A DNA stretch of 64,000 bases from Ascidia mentula (lineage: Eukaryota > Chordata > Ascidiacea > Phlebobranchia > Ascidiidae). Position 1 is the first letter of the stretch. Each line of letters starts with the position of its first letter. The position numbers and the translations under genes are program-made. This document shows positions 1-11,639 of this stretch, in pieces. The notes under the pieces were generated by a model. It made no database searches. It was given only the letters and a program-made list of their open reading frames with translations, and was not told the origin of the DNA. The DNA lies in assembly GCA_947561715.1 (NCBI GenBank), contig OX387205.1, positions 7,073,001 through 7,137,000 of the forward strand, written 5' to 3'.

Positions 1-1046
1 TGGAGTATCAGCGTTTTCCACTGTATAATAAAGCTTGTACTGAAAAAAAATATTTTTTATCGAAAAGTCATATACTGCAAATGGACATGTGCTGAAATCG
101 CATGGTTACATACGTTGTGCAACCGCAAACTCAGTACTGGAGTATCAGCGTTTTCCACTGTATAATAAAGCTTGTTCTGAAAAAAAATATTTTTTATCGA
201 AAAGTCATATACTGCTAAATGGACAAGTGCTGAAATCGCATGGTTACATACGTTGTGCAACCGCAAACTCAGTACTGGAGTATCAGCGTTTTCCACTGTA
301 TAATAAAGCTTGTACTGAAAAAAAATATTTTTTATCGAAAAGTCATATACTGCAAAATGGACAAGTGCTGAAAGCGCATAGTTACATAAGTTGTACAACC
401 GCAAACGCAATACTGGAGTATCAGCGTTTTCCACTGTATAATAAAGCTTGTAATGAAAAAAAATATTTTTTATCGAAAAGGCATATACTGCAAAATGGAC
501 ATGTGCTGAAATCGCATGGTTACATACGTTGTGCAACCGCAAACTCAGTACTGGAGTATCAGCGTTTTCCACTGTATAATAAAGCTTGTTCTGAAAAAAA
601 ATATTTTTTATCGAAAAGTCATATACTGCAAAATGGACAAGTGCTGAAATCGCATGGTTACATACGTTGTGCAACCGCAAACTCAGTACTGGATTATCAG
701 CGTTTTCCACTGTATAATAAAGCTTGTACTGAAAAAAAATATTTTTTATCGAAAAGTCATATACTGCAAAATGGACAAGTGCTGAAAGCGCATATGTTAC
801 ATACGTTGTGCAACCGCAAACGCAATACTGGAGTATCAGCGTTTTCCACTGTATAGTAAAGCTTGTAATGAAAAAAAATATTTTTTATCGAAAAGTCATT
901 TCCTGCAAAATGGACAAGTGCTGAAATCACATAGTTACATACGTTGTGCAACCGCAAAAGCAATACTGGAGTATCAGCGTTTTCCACTGTATAATAAAGC
1001 TTGTACTGAAAAAAAATATTTTTTATCGAAAAGTCATATACTGCAA
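1..1046 (+). repeat. 138-bp satellite array, plus orientation, segment 1
   Basis: About 7.6 tandem copies of a 138-bp AT-rich unit. Each unit carries the HindIII site AAGCTT, an A-run/T-run block, a TATCGAAAAG motif and a GTTGTGCAACCGC motif. Neighbouring units differ mainly at a few recurrent positions: ACT, AAT or TCT before the A-run; CATGGT or CATAGT; AACTCAGTA, AACGCAATA or AAAGCAATA. The segment starts inside a unit, so the array continues beyond the window. It is collinear with about 7392-8437 (offset 7,391 bp), which makes it one half of a block duplication. It ends exactly at the LINE junction. Confidence 0.97.
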
Positions 1047-1515
1047 TTCAATTCAATTCAGTTTATTTACATCATAATCCGCGAAAATAAAATGCGGAAC
1101 AGTAAAACACAATTAATGATCCAGTTGGGATTAGATGAAGGGACGGTAGAAACCTCAATTGGTTATTTGAAACCGCCCCTGGGTTGTTTCGAGGTTGCAA
1201 AAAATTTACGCTGTTGTACGCAATGACATTGATGAGGCAAGGAACATTTAATCAACAATCATTCTGCATTACAATAAACAAAGAAGTACAAAAATAACAC
1301 GAAACAAAGAAAAGACAATCAGTAAGTATTGCGCATGTTACAAAACTAAAAGATACAATATAAATAAGAATGAATCGTTGCGAATTTTACCATTTGCATA
1401 TGTCAAGGGCAATTACCAATTAGGCCGGCGGTGAAGTGACGTTGTGATTTTTTGCTAAATTGCGCCCTATCGCATCAAAACATTCCTGCGGGTGTTTACA
1501 TCGCACGTGGTCATC
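1047..1515 (-). other. LINE 3' UTR and (GAATT)n tail
   Basis: Non-coding 3' region of the LINE. At its end, three copies of an ATTCA-type pentamer (plus-strand view, 1046-1062) abut the satellite directly. I see no gene in this stretch. The short plus-strand open frame at 918-1226 is satellite read into this UTR and is not a gene. Confidence 0.75.
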
Positions 1516-3051
1516 TCTACAGCTGTGCAGCATTGGCATATAAGTGAAGAAAGTGTGATTTTAGTGCTTTAAGAAACCCTTTTAAGCTAAAGCTTTTAAT
1601 GTTTTGCGGGATGTTATTCCATATTTCTGCGCCTTGGTATTTTATAGTTTTTTTACCTAGTTCAGTGAAAACACGTGGGAGATAATATTGATGTGTGGTT
1701 TGACATCGTGTTATGTGGGTGTGAATGTTTGCTAATGGGGTAAAGTAGTCCTTAAAGGCTGCGGGTAGACGATGATTTTTGTAATTGTAAGCAAATTTAC
1801 CAAGTTGCAGCTTGTGCTGTAGATTGACTGGAAGAATTTGTGCTTTAATGTACAGTTGATAGGTGTGGGTGCGAAAGGGACTGTTTGTTATTATGCGAAG
1901 CGCTCTATTTTGCAGGACCACCACTGGATGTAACAATGATGGGCAAACAAAACCCCACGCCAAAAGGCCATAAGACAAATGCGAATGAACAAGTGCGTGA
2001 TACACTGTTTGTAATGTACACTGTCCTATGATGTGCTTCAGCTTGTAAAGAATTGCAACGCTTTTTGCAATTTTTTTGCAGGTTGAGTTAACATGTGGGG
2101 CCCATGACAGTGTATCATCAATATGTACACCAAGGTACTTTGTGGTCTTGACTTGCTCTAGTGTGGTGTCATTAATCTTAAGGGTAAAATCAGTATTGTT
2201 TGTCTTTTTGCTGTTTGCGAAGAGCATGAATGTGGTTTTTTTGCAGTTAACTGTTAGTTTGTTCGAATTGAGCCATGTATTAACCTTATCTAGTTCGATA
2301 TTTGCAGCCTTTTCTAAATCCCTTACATTTTTGCACGACTTGATGAGACATGTGTCATCTGCGAATAATCTTGTGCAGAATGAGGAGGCGCAAGGCAAAT
2401 CATTTACATAAATGAGAAAGAGAAGTGGTCCTAGAGGAGATCCCTGGGGCACACCACATTCCACGTTACAGACATTGGAGCGGGAATTGCAAATTTTAGT
2501 GTATTGTTGCCTGCCAGTGAGGTAGTTTTCAAAAAAGCTTTTAATTTTTCCCCGGAATCCATAAAACTCCAATTTTTGCAGGATGATTTCGTGGTTGACG
2601 GTATCAAATGCCTTTGATAAATCCAGGAAAATTGCGCATGTTTTTTCTTTGTGATCTGTGGAATTAGCTATATGCTCATAAATTTGTGCGACTGTCAAAT
2701 CTGTGGAATGGCCAGGCCTAAATCCATTTTGAAATTTGGTCAGAAGGTCAAATTTTGTTAAGTACTCGGTAACTCTTTTGTGTATAATTATTTCAAAAAT
2801 TTTGGCAAAAACTGGTATAAGCGATATCGGTCTGTAGTTGTTGACATTTTTTTGGTCCCCGCCCTTGAACAATGGTGATATTTGAGACAGTTTAAGGCAA
2901 CTTGGGTAACTTGCTGTTTGAATGCAACAATTAAACAACATACAAAGAATTGGAGAGATGACTGGTGCTGCTAGTTTTACTAGTTTTATGGGCATGTCAT
3001 AGGGACCAGGTGATTTATTTGAATCTAACTGTACAATGGTATTGAAAACTT
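1516..3051 (-). CDS. LINE reverse transcriptase fragment (511 aa, no N-terminus)
   Basis: This is the C-terminal part of a LINE polymerase that copies element RNA at a nicked chromosomal target. Numbering from the junction, visible RT motifs in order are: NNYRPISL near residue 71, the catalytic-Asp region FLDLSKAFD at 142-150, GVPQGSPLGPLLF near 200-212, and the palm motif FADD at 230-233. A KYLGVHID-type segment and a long C-terminal region ending FLHLYANAAQL then a stop follow. There are no stops or frameshifts over 511 codons, so the copy looks fairly young. The endonuclease and any ORF1 are missing, so it is not autonomous. The open frame continues upstream into antisense satellite to 3547, but that part is accidental: the junction happens to be in frame and its apparent start is GTG. 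Confidence 0.9.
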
Positions 3052-4536
3052 CAAATTGGACATGTGCTGAAATCGCATGGTTACATACGTTGTGCAACCG
3101 CAAACTCAGTACTGGAGTATCAGCGTTTTCCACTGTATAATAAAGCTTGTTCTGAAAAAAAATATTTTTTATCGAAAAGTCATATATTGCAAAATGGACA
3201 AGTGCTGAAATCGCATGGTTACATACGTTGTGCAACCGCAAACTCAGTACTGGAGTATCAGCGTTTTCCACTGTATAATAAAGCTTGTACTGAAAAAAAA
3301 TATTTTTGATCGAAAAGTCATATACTGCAAAATGGACATGTGCTGAAATCGCATGGTTACATACGTTGTGCAACCGCAAACTCAGTACTGGAGTATCAGC
3401 GTTTTCCACTGTATAATAAAGCTTGTTCTGAAAAAAAATATTTTTTATCGAAAATTCATATACTGCAAAATGGACAAGTGCTGAAATCGCATGGTTACAT
3501 ACGTTGTGCAACAGCAAACTCAGTACTGGATTATCAGCGTTTTCCACTGTATAATAAAGCTTGTACTGAAAAAAAATATTTTTTATCGAAAAGTCATATA
3601 CTGCAAAATGGACAAGTGCTGAAAGCGCATATGTTACATACGTTGTGCAACCGCAAACGCAATACTGGAGTATCAGCGTTTTCCACTGAATAGTAAAGCT
3701 TGTGATGAAAAAAAATATTTTTTATCGAAAAGTCATTTCCTGCAAAATGGACAAGTGCTGAAATCGCACAGTTACATACGTTGTGCAACCGCAAAAGCAA
3801 TACTGGAGTATCAGCGTTTTCCACTGTATAATAAAGCTTGTAAAGAAAAAAAATATTTTTTATCGAAAAGTCACATACTGCAAAATGGACAAGTGCTGAA
3901 AGCGCATAGTTACATACGTTGTGCAACCGCAAAAGCAATACTGGAGTATCAGCGTTTTCCACTGTATAATAAAGCTTGTAAAGAAAAAAAATATTTTTTA
4001 TCGAAAAGTCATATACTGCAAAATGGACAAGTGCTGAAAGCGCATAGTTACATACGTTGTGCAACCGCAAACTCATTACTGGAGTATCAGCGTTTTCCAC
4101 TGTATAATAAAGCTTGTACTGAAAAAAAATATTTTTTATCGAAAAGTCATATACTGCAAAATGGACAAGTGCTGAAATCGCATAGTTACATACGTTGTGC
4201 AACCGCAAACTTAGTACTGGAGTATCAGCGTTTTCCACTGTATAATAAAGCTTGTAATGAAAAAAAATATTTTTTATCGAAAAGTCATATACTGCAAAAT
4301 GGACATGTGCTGAAATCGCATGGTTACATACGTCGTGCAACCGCAAACTCAGTACTGGAGTATCAGCGTTTTCCACTGTATAATAAATCTTGTACAGAAA
4401 AAAAATATTTTTTATCGGAAAGTCATATACTGCAAAATGGACAAGTGCTGAAATCGCATAGTTACATACGTTGTGCAACCGCAAAAGCAATACTGGAGTA
4501 CCAGCATTTTCCACAGTATCATAAAGCTTGTACTAA

Positions 4537-5976
4537 AAAAAAATATTTTTTATCGAAAAGTCATATACTGCAAAATGGACAAGTGCTGAAATCGCATAGT
4601 TACATACGTCGTGCAACCGCAAACTCAGTACTGGAGTATCAGCGTTTTCCACTGTATAATAAAGCTTGTACTGAAAAAAAATATTTTTTATCGAAAAGTC
4701 ATATACTGCAAAATGGACATGTGCTGAAATCGCATGGTTACATACGTTGTGCAACCGCAAACTCAGTACTGGAGTATCAGCGTTTTCCACTGTATAATAA
4801 AGCTTGTTCTGAAAAAAAATATTTTTTATCGAAAAGTCATATACTGCAAAATGGACAAGTGCTGAAATCGCATGGTTACATACGTTGTGCAACCGCAAAC
4901 TCAGTACTGGAGTATCAGCGTTTTCCACTGTATAATAAAGCTTGTACTGAAAAAAAATATTTTTTATCGAAAAGTCATATACTGCAAAATGGACAAGTGC
5001 TGAAAGCGCATAGTTACATAAGTTGTACAACCGCAAACGCAATACTGGAGTATCAGCGTTTTCCACTGTATAATAAAGCTTGTAATGAAAAAAAATATTT
5101 TTTATCGAAAAGTCATATACTGCAAAATGGACATGTGCTGAAATCGCATAGTTACATACGTTGTGCAACCGCAAACTCAGTACTGGAGTATTAGCGTTTT
5201 CCACTGTATAATAAAGCTTGTACAGAAAAAAAATATTTTTTATCGAAAAGTCATATACTGCAAAATGGACAAGTGCTGAAATCGCATAGTTACATACGTC
5301 GTGCAACCGCAAACTCAGTACTGGAGTATCAGCGTTTTCCACTGTATAATAAAGCTTGTACTGAAAAAAAATATTTTTTATCGAAAAGTCATATACTGCA
5401 AAATGGACATGTGCTGAAATCGCATGGTTACATACGTTGTGCAACCGCAAACTCAGTACTGGAGTATCAGCGTTTTCCACTGTATAATAAAGCTTGTTCT
5501 GAAAAAAAATATTTTTTATCGAAAAGTCATATACTGCAAAATGGACAAGTGCTGAAATCGCATGGTTACATACGTTGTGCAACCGCAAACTCAGTACTGG
5601 AGTATCAGCGTTTTCCACTGTATAATAAAGCTTGTACTGAAAAAAAATATTTTTTATCGAAAAGTCATATACTGCAAAATGGACAAGTGCTGAAAGCGCA
5701 TAGTTACGTAAGTTGTACAACCGCAAACGCAATACTGGAGTATCAGCGTTTTCCACTGTATAATAAAGCTTGTAATGAAAAAAAATATTTTTTATCGAAA
5801 AGTCATATACTGCAAAATGGACATGTGCTGAAATCGCATAGTTACATACGTTGTGCAACCGCAAACTCAGTACTGGAGTATTAGCGTTTTCCACTGTATA
5901 ATAAAGCTTGTACAGAAAAAAAATATTTTTTATCGAAAAGTCATATACTGCAAAATGGACAAGTGCTGAAATCGCA
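4537..5976 (+). repeat. 690-bp (5-unit) higher-order repeat, about two tandem copies
   Basis: Five successive 138-bp units recur in the same order 690 bp downstream. Private variants repeat at this spacing: CGTCGTGCAACC at about 4607 and 5297, and GGAGTATTAGCG at about 5187 and 5877. The copies are nearly identical; one visible difference is TTACATAAG versus TTACGTAAG. Boundaries are approximate and set by where the variant pattern stops matching. Confidence 0.85.
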
Positions 5977-8900
5977 TGGTTACATACGTTGTGCAACCGC
6001 AAAAGCAATACTGGAATACCAGCGTTTTCCACTGTATAATAAAGCTTGTACTAAAAAAAAATATTTTTTATCGAAAAGTCATATACTGCAAAATGGACAA
6101 GTGCTGAAATCGCATAGTTACATACGTTGTGCAACCGCAAACTCAGTACTGGAGTATCAGCGTTTTCCACTGTATAATAAAGCTTGTACTGAAAAAAAAT
6201 ATTTTTTATCGAAAAGTCATATACTGCAAAATGGACATGTGCTGAAAGCGCATAGTTACATACGTTGTGCAACCGCAAACGCAATACTGGAGTATCAGCG
6301 TTTTCCACTGTATAATAAAGCTTGTAATGAAAAAAAATATTTTTTATCGAAAAGTCATATACTGCAAAATGGACAAGTGCTGAAATCGCATAGTTACATA
6401 CGTTGTGCAACCGCAAACTCAGTACTGGAGTATCAGCGTTTTCCACTGTATAATAAAATTGTACAGAAAAAAAATATTTTTTATCGAAAAGTCATATACT
6501 GCAAAATGGACAAGTGCTGAAATCGCATAGTTACATACGTTGTGCAACCGCAAAAGCAATACTGGAGTACCAGCGTTTTTCACTGTATAATAAAGCTTGT
6601 ACTGAAAAAAAATATTTTTTATCGAAAAGTCATATACTGCAAAATGGACAAGTGCTGAAATCGCATAGTTACATACGTTGTGCAACCGCAAACTCAGTAC
6701 TGGAGTATCAGCGTTTTCCACTGTATAATAAAGCTTGTAATGAAAAAAAATATTGTTTATCGAAAAGTCATATACTGCAAAATGGACAAGTGCTGAAATC
6801 GCATAGTTACATACGTTGTGCAACCGCAAACGCAACACTGGAGTATTAGCGTTTTCCACTGTATAATAAAGCTTGTAATGAAAAAAAATATTTTTTATCG
6901 AAAAGTCATATACTGCAAAATGGACAAGTGCTGAAATCGCATAGTTACATACGATGTGCAACCGCAAACGCAATACTGGAGTATTAGCGTTTTCCACTGT
7001 ATAATAAAGCTTGTAATGAAAAAAAATATTTTTTATCGAAAAGTCATATACTGCAAAATGGACAAGTGCTGAAATCGCATGGTTACATACGTTGTGCAAC
7101 CGCAAAAGCAATACTGGAGTACCAGCGTTTTCCACTGTATAATAAAGCTTGTACTAAAAAAAAATATTTTTTATCGAAAAGTCATATACTGCAAAATGGA
7201 CAAATGCTGAAATCGCATAGTTACATACGTTGTGCAACCGCAAACTCATTACTGGAGTATCAGCGTTTTCCACTGTATAATAAAGCTTGTACTGAAAAAA
7301 AATATTTTTTATCGAAAAGTCATATACTGCAAAATGGACATGTGCTGAAATCGCATGGTTACATACGTTGTGCAACCGCAAACTCAGTACTGGAGTATCA
7401 GCGTTTTCCACTGTATAATAAAGCTTGTACAGAAAAAAAATATTTTTTATCGGAAAGTCATATACTGCAAAATGGACAAGTGCTGAAATCGCATAGTTAC
7501 ATACGTTGTGCAACCGCAAAAGCAATACTGGAGTACCAGCATTTTCCACAGTATAATAAAGCTTGTACTAAAAAAAAATATTTTTTATCGAAAAGTCATA
7601 TACTGCAAAATGGACAAGTGCTGAAATCGCATAGTTACATACGTCGTGCAACCGCAAACTCAGTACTGGAGTATCAGCGTTTTCCACTGTATAATAAAGC
7701 TTGTACTGAAAAAAAATATTTTTTATCGAAAAGTCATATACTGCAAAATGGACAAGTGCTGAAAGCGCATAGTTACATAAGTTGTACAACCGCAAACGCA
7801 ATACTGGAGTATCAGCGTTTTCCACTGTATAATAAAGCTTGTAATGAAAAAAAATATTTTTTATCGAAAAGGCATATACTGCAAAATGGACATGTGCTGA
7901 AATCGCATGGTTACATACGTTGTGCAACCGCAAACTCAGTACTGGAGTATCAGCGTTTTCCACTGTATAATAAAGCTTGTTCTGAAAAAAAATATTTTTT
8001 ATCGAAAAGTCATATACTGCAAAATGGACAAGTGCTGAAATCGCATGGTTACATACGTTGTGCAACCGCAAACTCAGTACTGGATTATCAGCGTTTTCCA
8101 CTGTATAATAAAGCTTGTACTGAAAAAAAATATTTTTTATCGAAAAGTCATATACTGCAAAATGGACAAGTGCTGAAAGCGCATATGTTACATACGTTGT
8201 GCAACCGCAAACGCAATACTGGAGTATCAGCGTTTTCCACTGTATAGTAAAGCTTGTAATGAAAAAAAATATTTTTTATCGAAAAGTCATTTCCTGCAAA
8301 ATGGACAAGTGCTGAAATCACACAGTTACATACGTTGTGCAACCGCAAAAGCAATACTGGAGTATCAGCGTTTTCCACTGTATAATAAAGCTTGTACTGA
8401 AAAAAAATATTTTTTATCGAAAAGTCATATACTGCAAATTGGACATGTGCTGAAATCGCATGGTTACATACGTTGTGCAACCGCAAACTCAGTACTGGAG
8501 TATCAGCGTTTTCCACTGTATAATAAAGCTTGTTCTGAAAAAAAATATTTTTTATCGAAAAGTCATATATTGCAAAATGGACAAGTGCTGAAATCGCATG
8601 GTTACATACGTTGTGCAACCGCAAACTCAGTACTGGAGTATCAGCGTTTTCCACTGTATAATAAAGCTTGTACTGAAAAAAAATATTTTTGATCGAAAAG
8701 TCATATACTGCAAAATGGACATGTGCTGAAATCGCATGGTTACATACGTTGTGCAACCGCAAACTCAGTACTGGAGTATCAGCGTTTTCCACTGTATAAT
8801 AAAGCTTGTTCTGAAAAAAAATATTTTTTATCGAAAATTCATATACTGCAAAATGGACAAGTGCTGAAATCGCATGGTTACATACGTTGTGCAACCGCAA

Positions 8901-11084
8901 ACTCAGTACTGGATTATCAGCGTTTTCCACTGTATAATAAAGCTTGTACTGAAAAAAAATATTTTTTATCGAAAAGTCATATACTGCAAAATGGACAAGT
9001 GCTGAAAGCGCATATGTTACATACGTTGTGCAACCGCAAACGCAATACTGGAGTATCAGCATTTTCCACTGAATAGTAAAGCTTGTGATGAAAAAAAATA
9101 TTTTTTAACGAAAAGTCATTTCCTGCAAAATGGACAAGTGCTGAAATCGCACAGTTACATACGTTGTGCAACCGCAAAAGCAATACTGGAGTATCAGCGT
9201 TTTCCACTGTATAATAAAGCTTGTAAAGAAAAAAAATATTTTTTATCGAAAAGTCACATACTGCAAAATGGACAAGTGCTGAAAGCGCATAGTTACATAC
9301 GTTGTGCAACCGCAAAAGCAATACTGGAGTATCAGCGTTTTCCACTGTATAATAAAGCTTGTAAAGAAAAAAAATATTTTTTATCGAAAAGTCATATACT
9401 GCAAAATGGACAAGTGCTGAAAGCGCATAGTTACATACGTTGTGCAACCGCAAACTCAGTACTGGAGTATCAGCGTTTTCCACTGTATAATAAAGCTTGT
9501 AATGAAAAAAAATATTTTTTATCGAAAAGTCATATACTGCAAAATGGACAAGTGCTGAAATCGCATGGTTACATACGTTGTGCAACCGCAAACTTAGTAC
9601 TGGAGTATCAGCGTTTTCCACTGTATAATAAAGCTTGTAATGAAAAAAAATGTTTTTTATCGAAAGTCATATACTGCAAAATGGACAAGTGCTGAAATCG
9701 CATAGTTACATACGTTGTGCAACCGCAAACTCAGTACTGGAGTATCAGCGTTTTCCACTGTATAATAAAGCTTGTACTGAAAAAAAATATTTTTTATCGA
9801 AAAGTCATATACTGCAAAATGGACAAGTGCTGAAATCGCATGGTTACATACGTTGTGCAACCGCAAACTCAGTACTGGAGTATCAGCGTTTTCCACTGTA
9901 TAATAAAGCTTGTTATGAAAAAAAATATTTTTTATCGAAAAGTCATATACTGCAAAATGGACAAGTGCTGAAATCGCATAGTTACATACGTTGTGCAACC
10001 GCAAACACAATACTGGAGTATCAGCGTTTTCCACTGTATAGTAAAGCTTGTAATGAAAAAAAATATTTTTTGTCGAAAAGTCATTTCCTGCAAAATGGAC
10101 AAGTGCTGAAATCGCACAGTTACATACGTTGTGCAACCGCAAAAGCAATACTGGAGTATCAGCGTTTTCCACTGTATAATAAAGCTTGTACTGAAAAAAA
10201 ATATTTTTTATCGAAAAGTCATATACTGCAAATTGGACATGTGCTGAAATCGCATGGTTACATACAATGTGCAACCGCAAACTCAGTACTGGAGTATCAG
10301 CGTTTTCCACTGTATAATAAAGCTTGTAATGAAAAAAAATATTTTTTATCGAAAAGTCATATACTGCAAAATGGACAAGTGCTGAAATCGCACAGTTACA
10401 TACGTTGTGCAACCGCAAAAGCAATACTGGAGTATCAGCGTTTTCCACTGTATAATAAAGCTTGTACTGAAAAAAAATATTTTTTATCGAAAAGTCATAT
10501 ACTGCAAAATGGACAAGTGCTGAAAGCGCATAGTTACATACGTTGTGCAACCGCAAACGCAATACTGGAGTATCAGCGTTTTCCACTGTATAATAAAGCT
10601 TGTAATGAAAAAAAATATTTTTTATCGAAAAGTCATATACTGCAAAATGGACATGTGCTGAAATCGCATGGTTACATACGCTGTGCAACCGCAAACTCAG
10701 TACTGGAGTGTCAGCGTTTTCCACTGTATAATAAAGCTTGTACTGAAAAAAAATATTTTTTATCGAAAAGTCATATACTGCAAAATGGACAAGTGCTGAA
10801 ATCGCATGGTTACATACATTGTGCAACCGCAAACTCAGTACTGGAGTATCAGCGTTTTCCACTGTATAATAAAGCTTGTACTGAAAAAAAATATTTTTTA
10901 TCGAAAAGTCATATACTGCAAAATGGACAAGTGCTGAAAGCGCATAGTTACATAAGTTGTGCAACCGCAAATTCAGTACTGGAGTATCAGCGTTTTCCAC
11001 TGTATAATAAAGCTTGTACTGAAAAAAAATATTTTTGATCGAAAAGTCATATACTGCAAAATGGACATGTGCTGAAATCGCATG

Positions 11085-11089
11085 GTTAC
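11085..11089. other. Target-site duplication GTTAC, left of BEL/Pao element
   Basis: Five satellite bases GTTAC immediately before the 5' LTR. The same five follow the 3' LTR at 18071-18075, and the intact satellite has GTTAC once. A 4-6 bp duplication is usual for BEL/Pao integrase. Confidence 0.93.
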
Positions 11090-11544
11090 TATAAGATTTC
11101 TGTGCGCGTAACTTTCCATGTGAGAAAATTTCACAACAATGGAAACGTCACAATGCCCCTACCAACTGTATGATGCAAGGCTAGTGCCAGCAGTCTTAAT
11201 GTTTGCCACGTGTTGAACTTGTCCGCGTGCATTAAACTGTTTTGGTGATTAAATATCTGTTGTGAATTGCAGTGAATTGACTTAAGTTGATAACAAAATA
11301 GTGACTGCATAACGTAAATTCACCTGGTGCAACCGAATGCTATTCGAAGTCGGTCCTTGTGCATCTTGTATTGGTGAGTTCAATAATGTTGTCTGTTATG
11401 TTGCATGTGACTGTTCGCTAATATGTGTTTGTTTGTTTAGTGAACGTGTCACAGTTTGTTAACTGTGCCGCAGAATAAAAGAATACTGTTCTTTCCTGAC
11501 GGTGCGGTCAAACCCCTGTGACAAGGCTAGCTGGTCGTGTTACA
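11090..11544 (+). repeat. 5' LTR of BEL/Pao element
   Basis: 455 bp, starting TATAAGATTT and ending GTGTTACA, repeated at 17616-18070 with no difference that I can see. An AATAAA polyadenylation-type signal lies at 11474-11479, as expected for an LTR. The start is not the textbook TG, but both junctions are fixed by the target duplication. Confidence 0.95.
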
Positions 11545-11639
11545 TCGTTAACAAACTAGGAATCGTCAACAAGCGAAGGATCGACGATTGATTTGGTCAC
11601 CACGGACATTGCCGTGAAATTGCATCACAAGTAAACCGT

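Larger units (their letters stand above)
1047..3051 (-). mobile_element. 5'-truncated non-LTR retrotransposon (LINE, L2/CR1-like)
   Basis: A 2,005-bp non-satellite insertion lying antisense to the satellite. Reading on the minus strand, it begins inside the reverse transcriptase domain at 3051, runs through the RT C-terminus, a roughly 470-bp 3' UTR, and ends in a short (GAATT)n-type tail at 1047-1062. A tail of short tandem repeats instead of poly(A) is typical of the L2/CR1 group. No apurinic endonuclease domain is present, so this is a normal 5' truncation from incomplete reverse transcription. The pre-insertion sequence survives at about 8437. Comparison shows only CAA (3 bp) shared at both junctions, either a minimal target duplication or microhomology. 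The clade assignment rests on motif style and tail type. Confidence 0.9.
3052..11089 (+). repeat. 138-bp satellite array, plus orientation, segment 2
   Basis: About 58 satellite units between the LINE and the BEL/Pao element. It resumes in the same phase that segment 1 left off, confirming simple insertion of the LINE. The part at 3052 to about 4060 is collinear with about 8435-9443 at offset 5,383 bp, sharing private variants such as TCGAAAATTC and the A-to-G TTTTTGATCG change. The segment ends with the target copy GTTAC at 11085-11089. Confidence 0.97.

Noticed and set aside
1-1046. CENP-B box in the satellite
   Set aside because: No match to the TTCG...CGGG pattern in the unit as read.
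918-1226. Plus-strand gene across the LINE 3' junction
   Set aside because: It is satellite frame read into the antisense LINE 3' UTR, with no features of its own.
2076-2411. Plus-strand ORF inside the LINE
   Set aside because: A shadow of the reverse transcriptase frame on the opposite strand.
4533-6032. Long repetitive open frames (46-residue repeats, several hundred residues) as protein genes
   Set aside because: They occur on both strands at once, begin mostly at GTG, are interrupted at scattered places and follow directly from a 138-bp unit that is a multiple of three. There is no promoter, splice or start evidence.
3052-11089. CRISPR array
   Set aside because: Repeats are contiguous 138-bp units without unique spacers, and the surrounding elements are metazoan.
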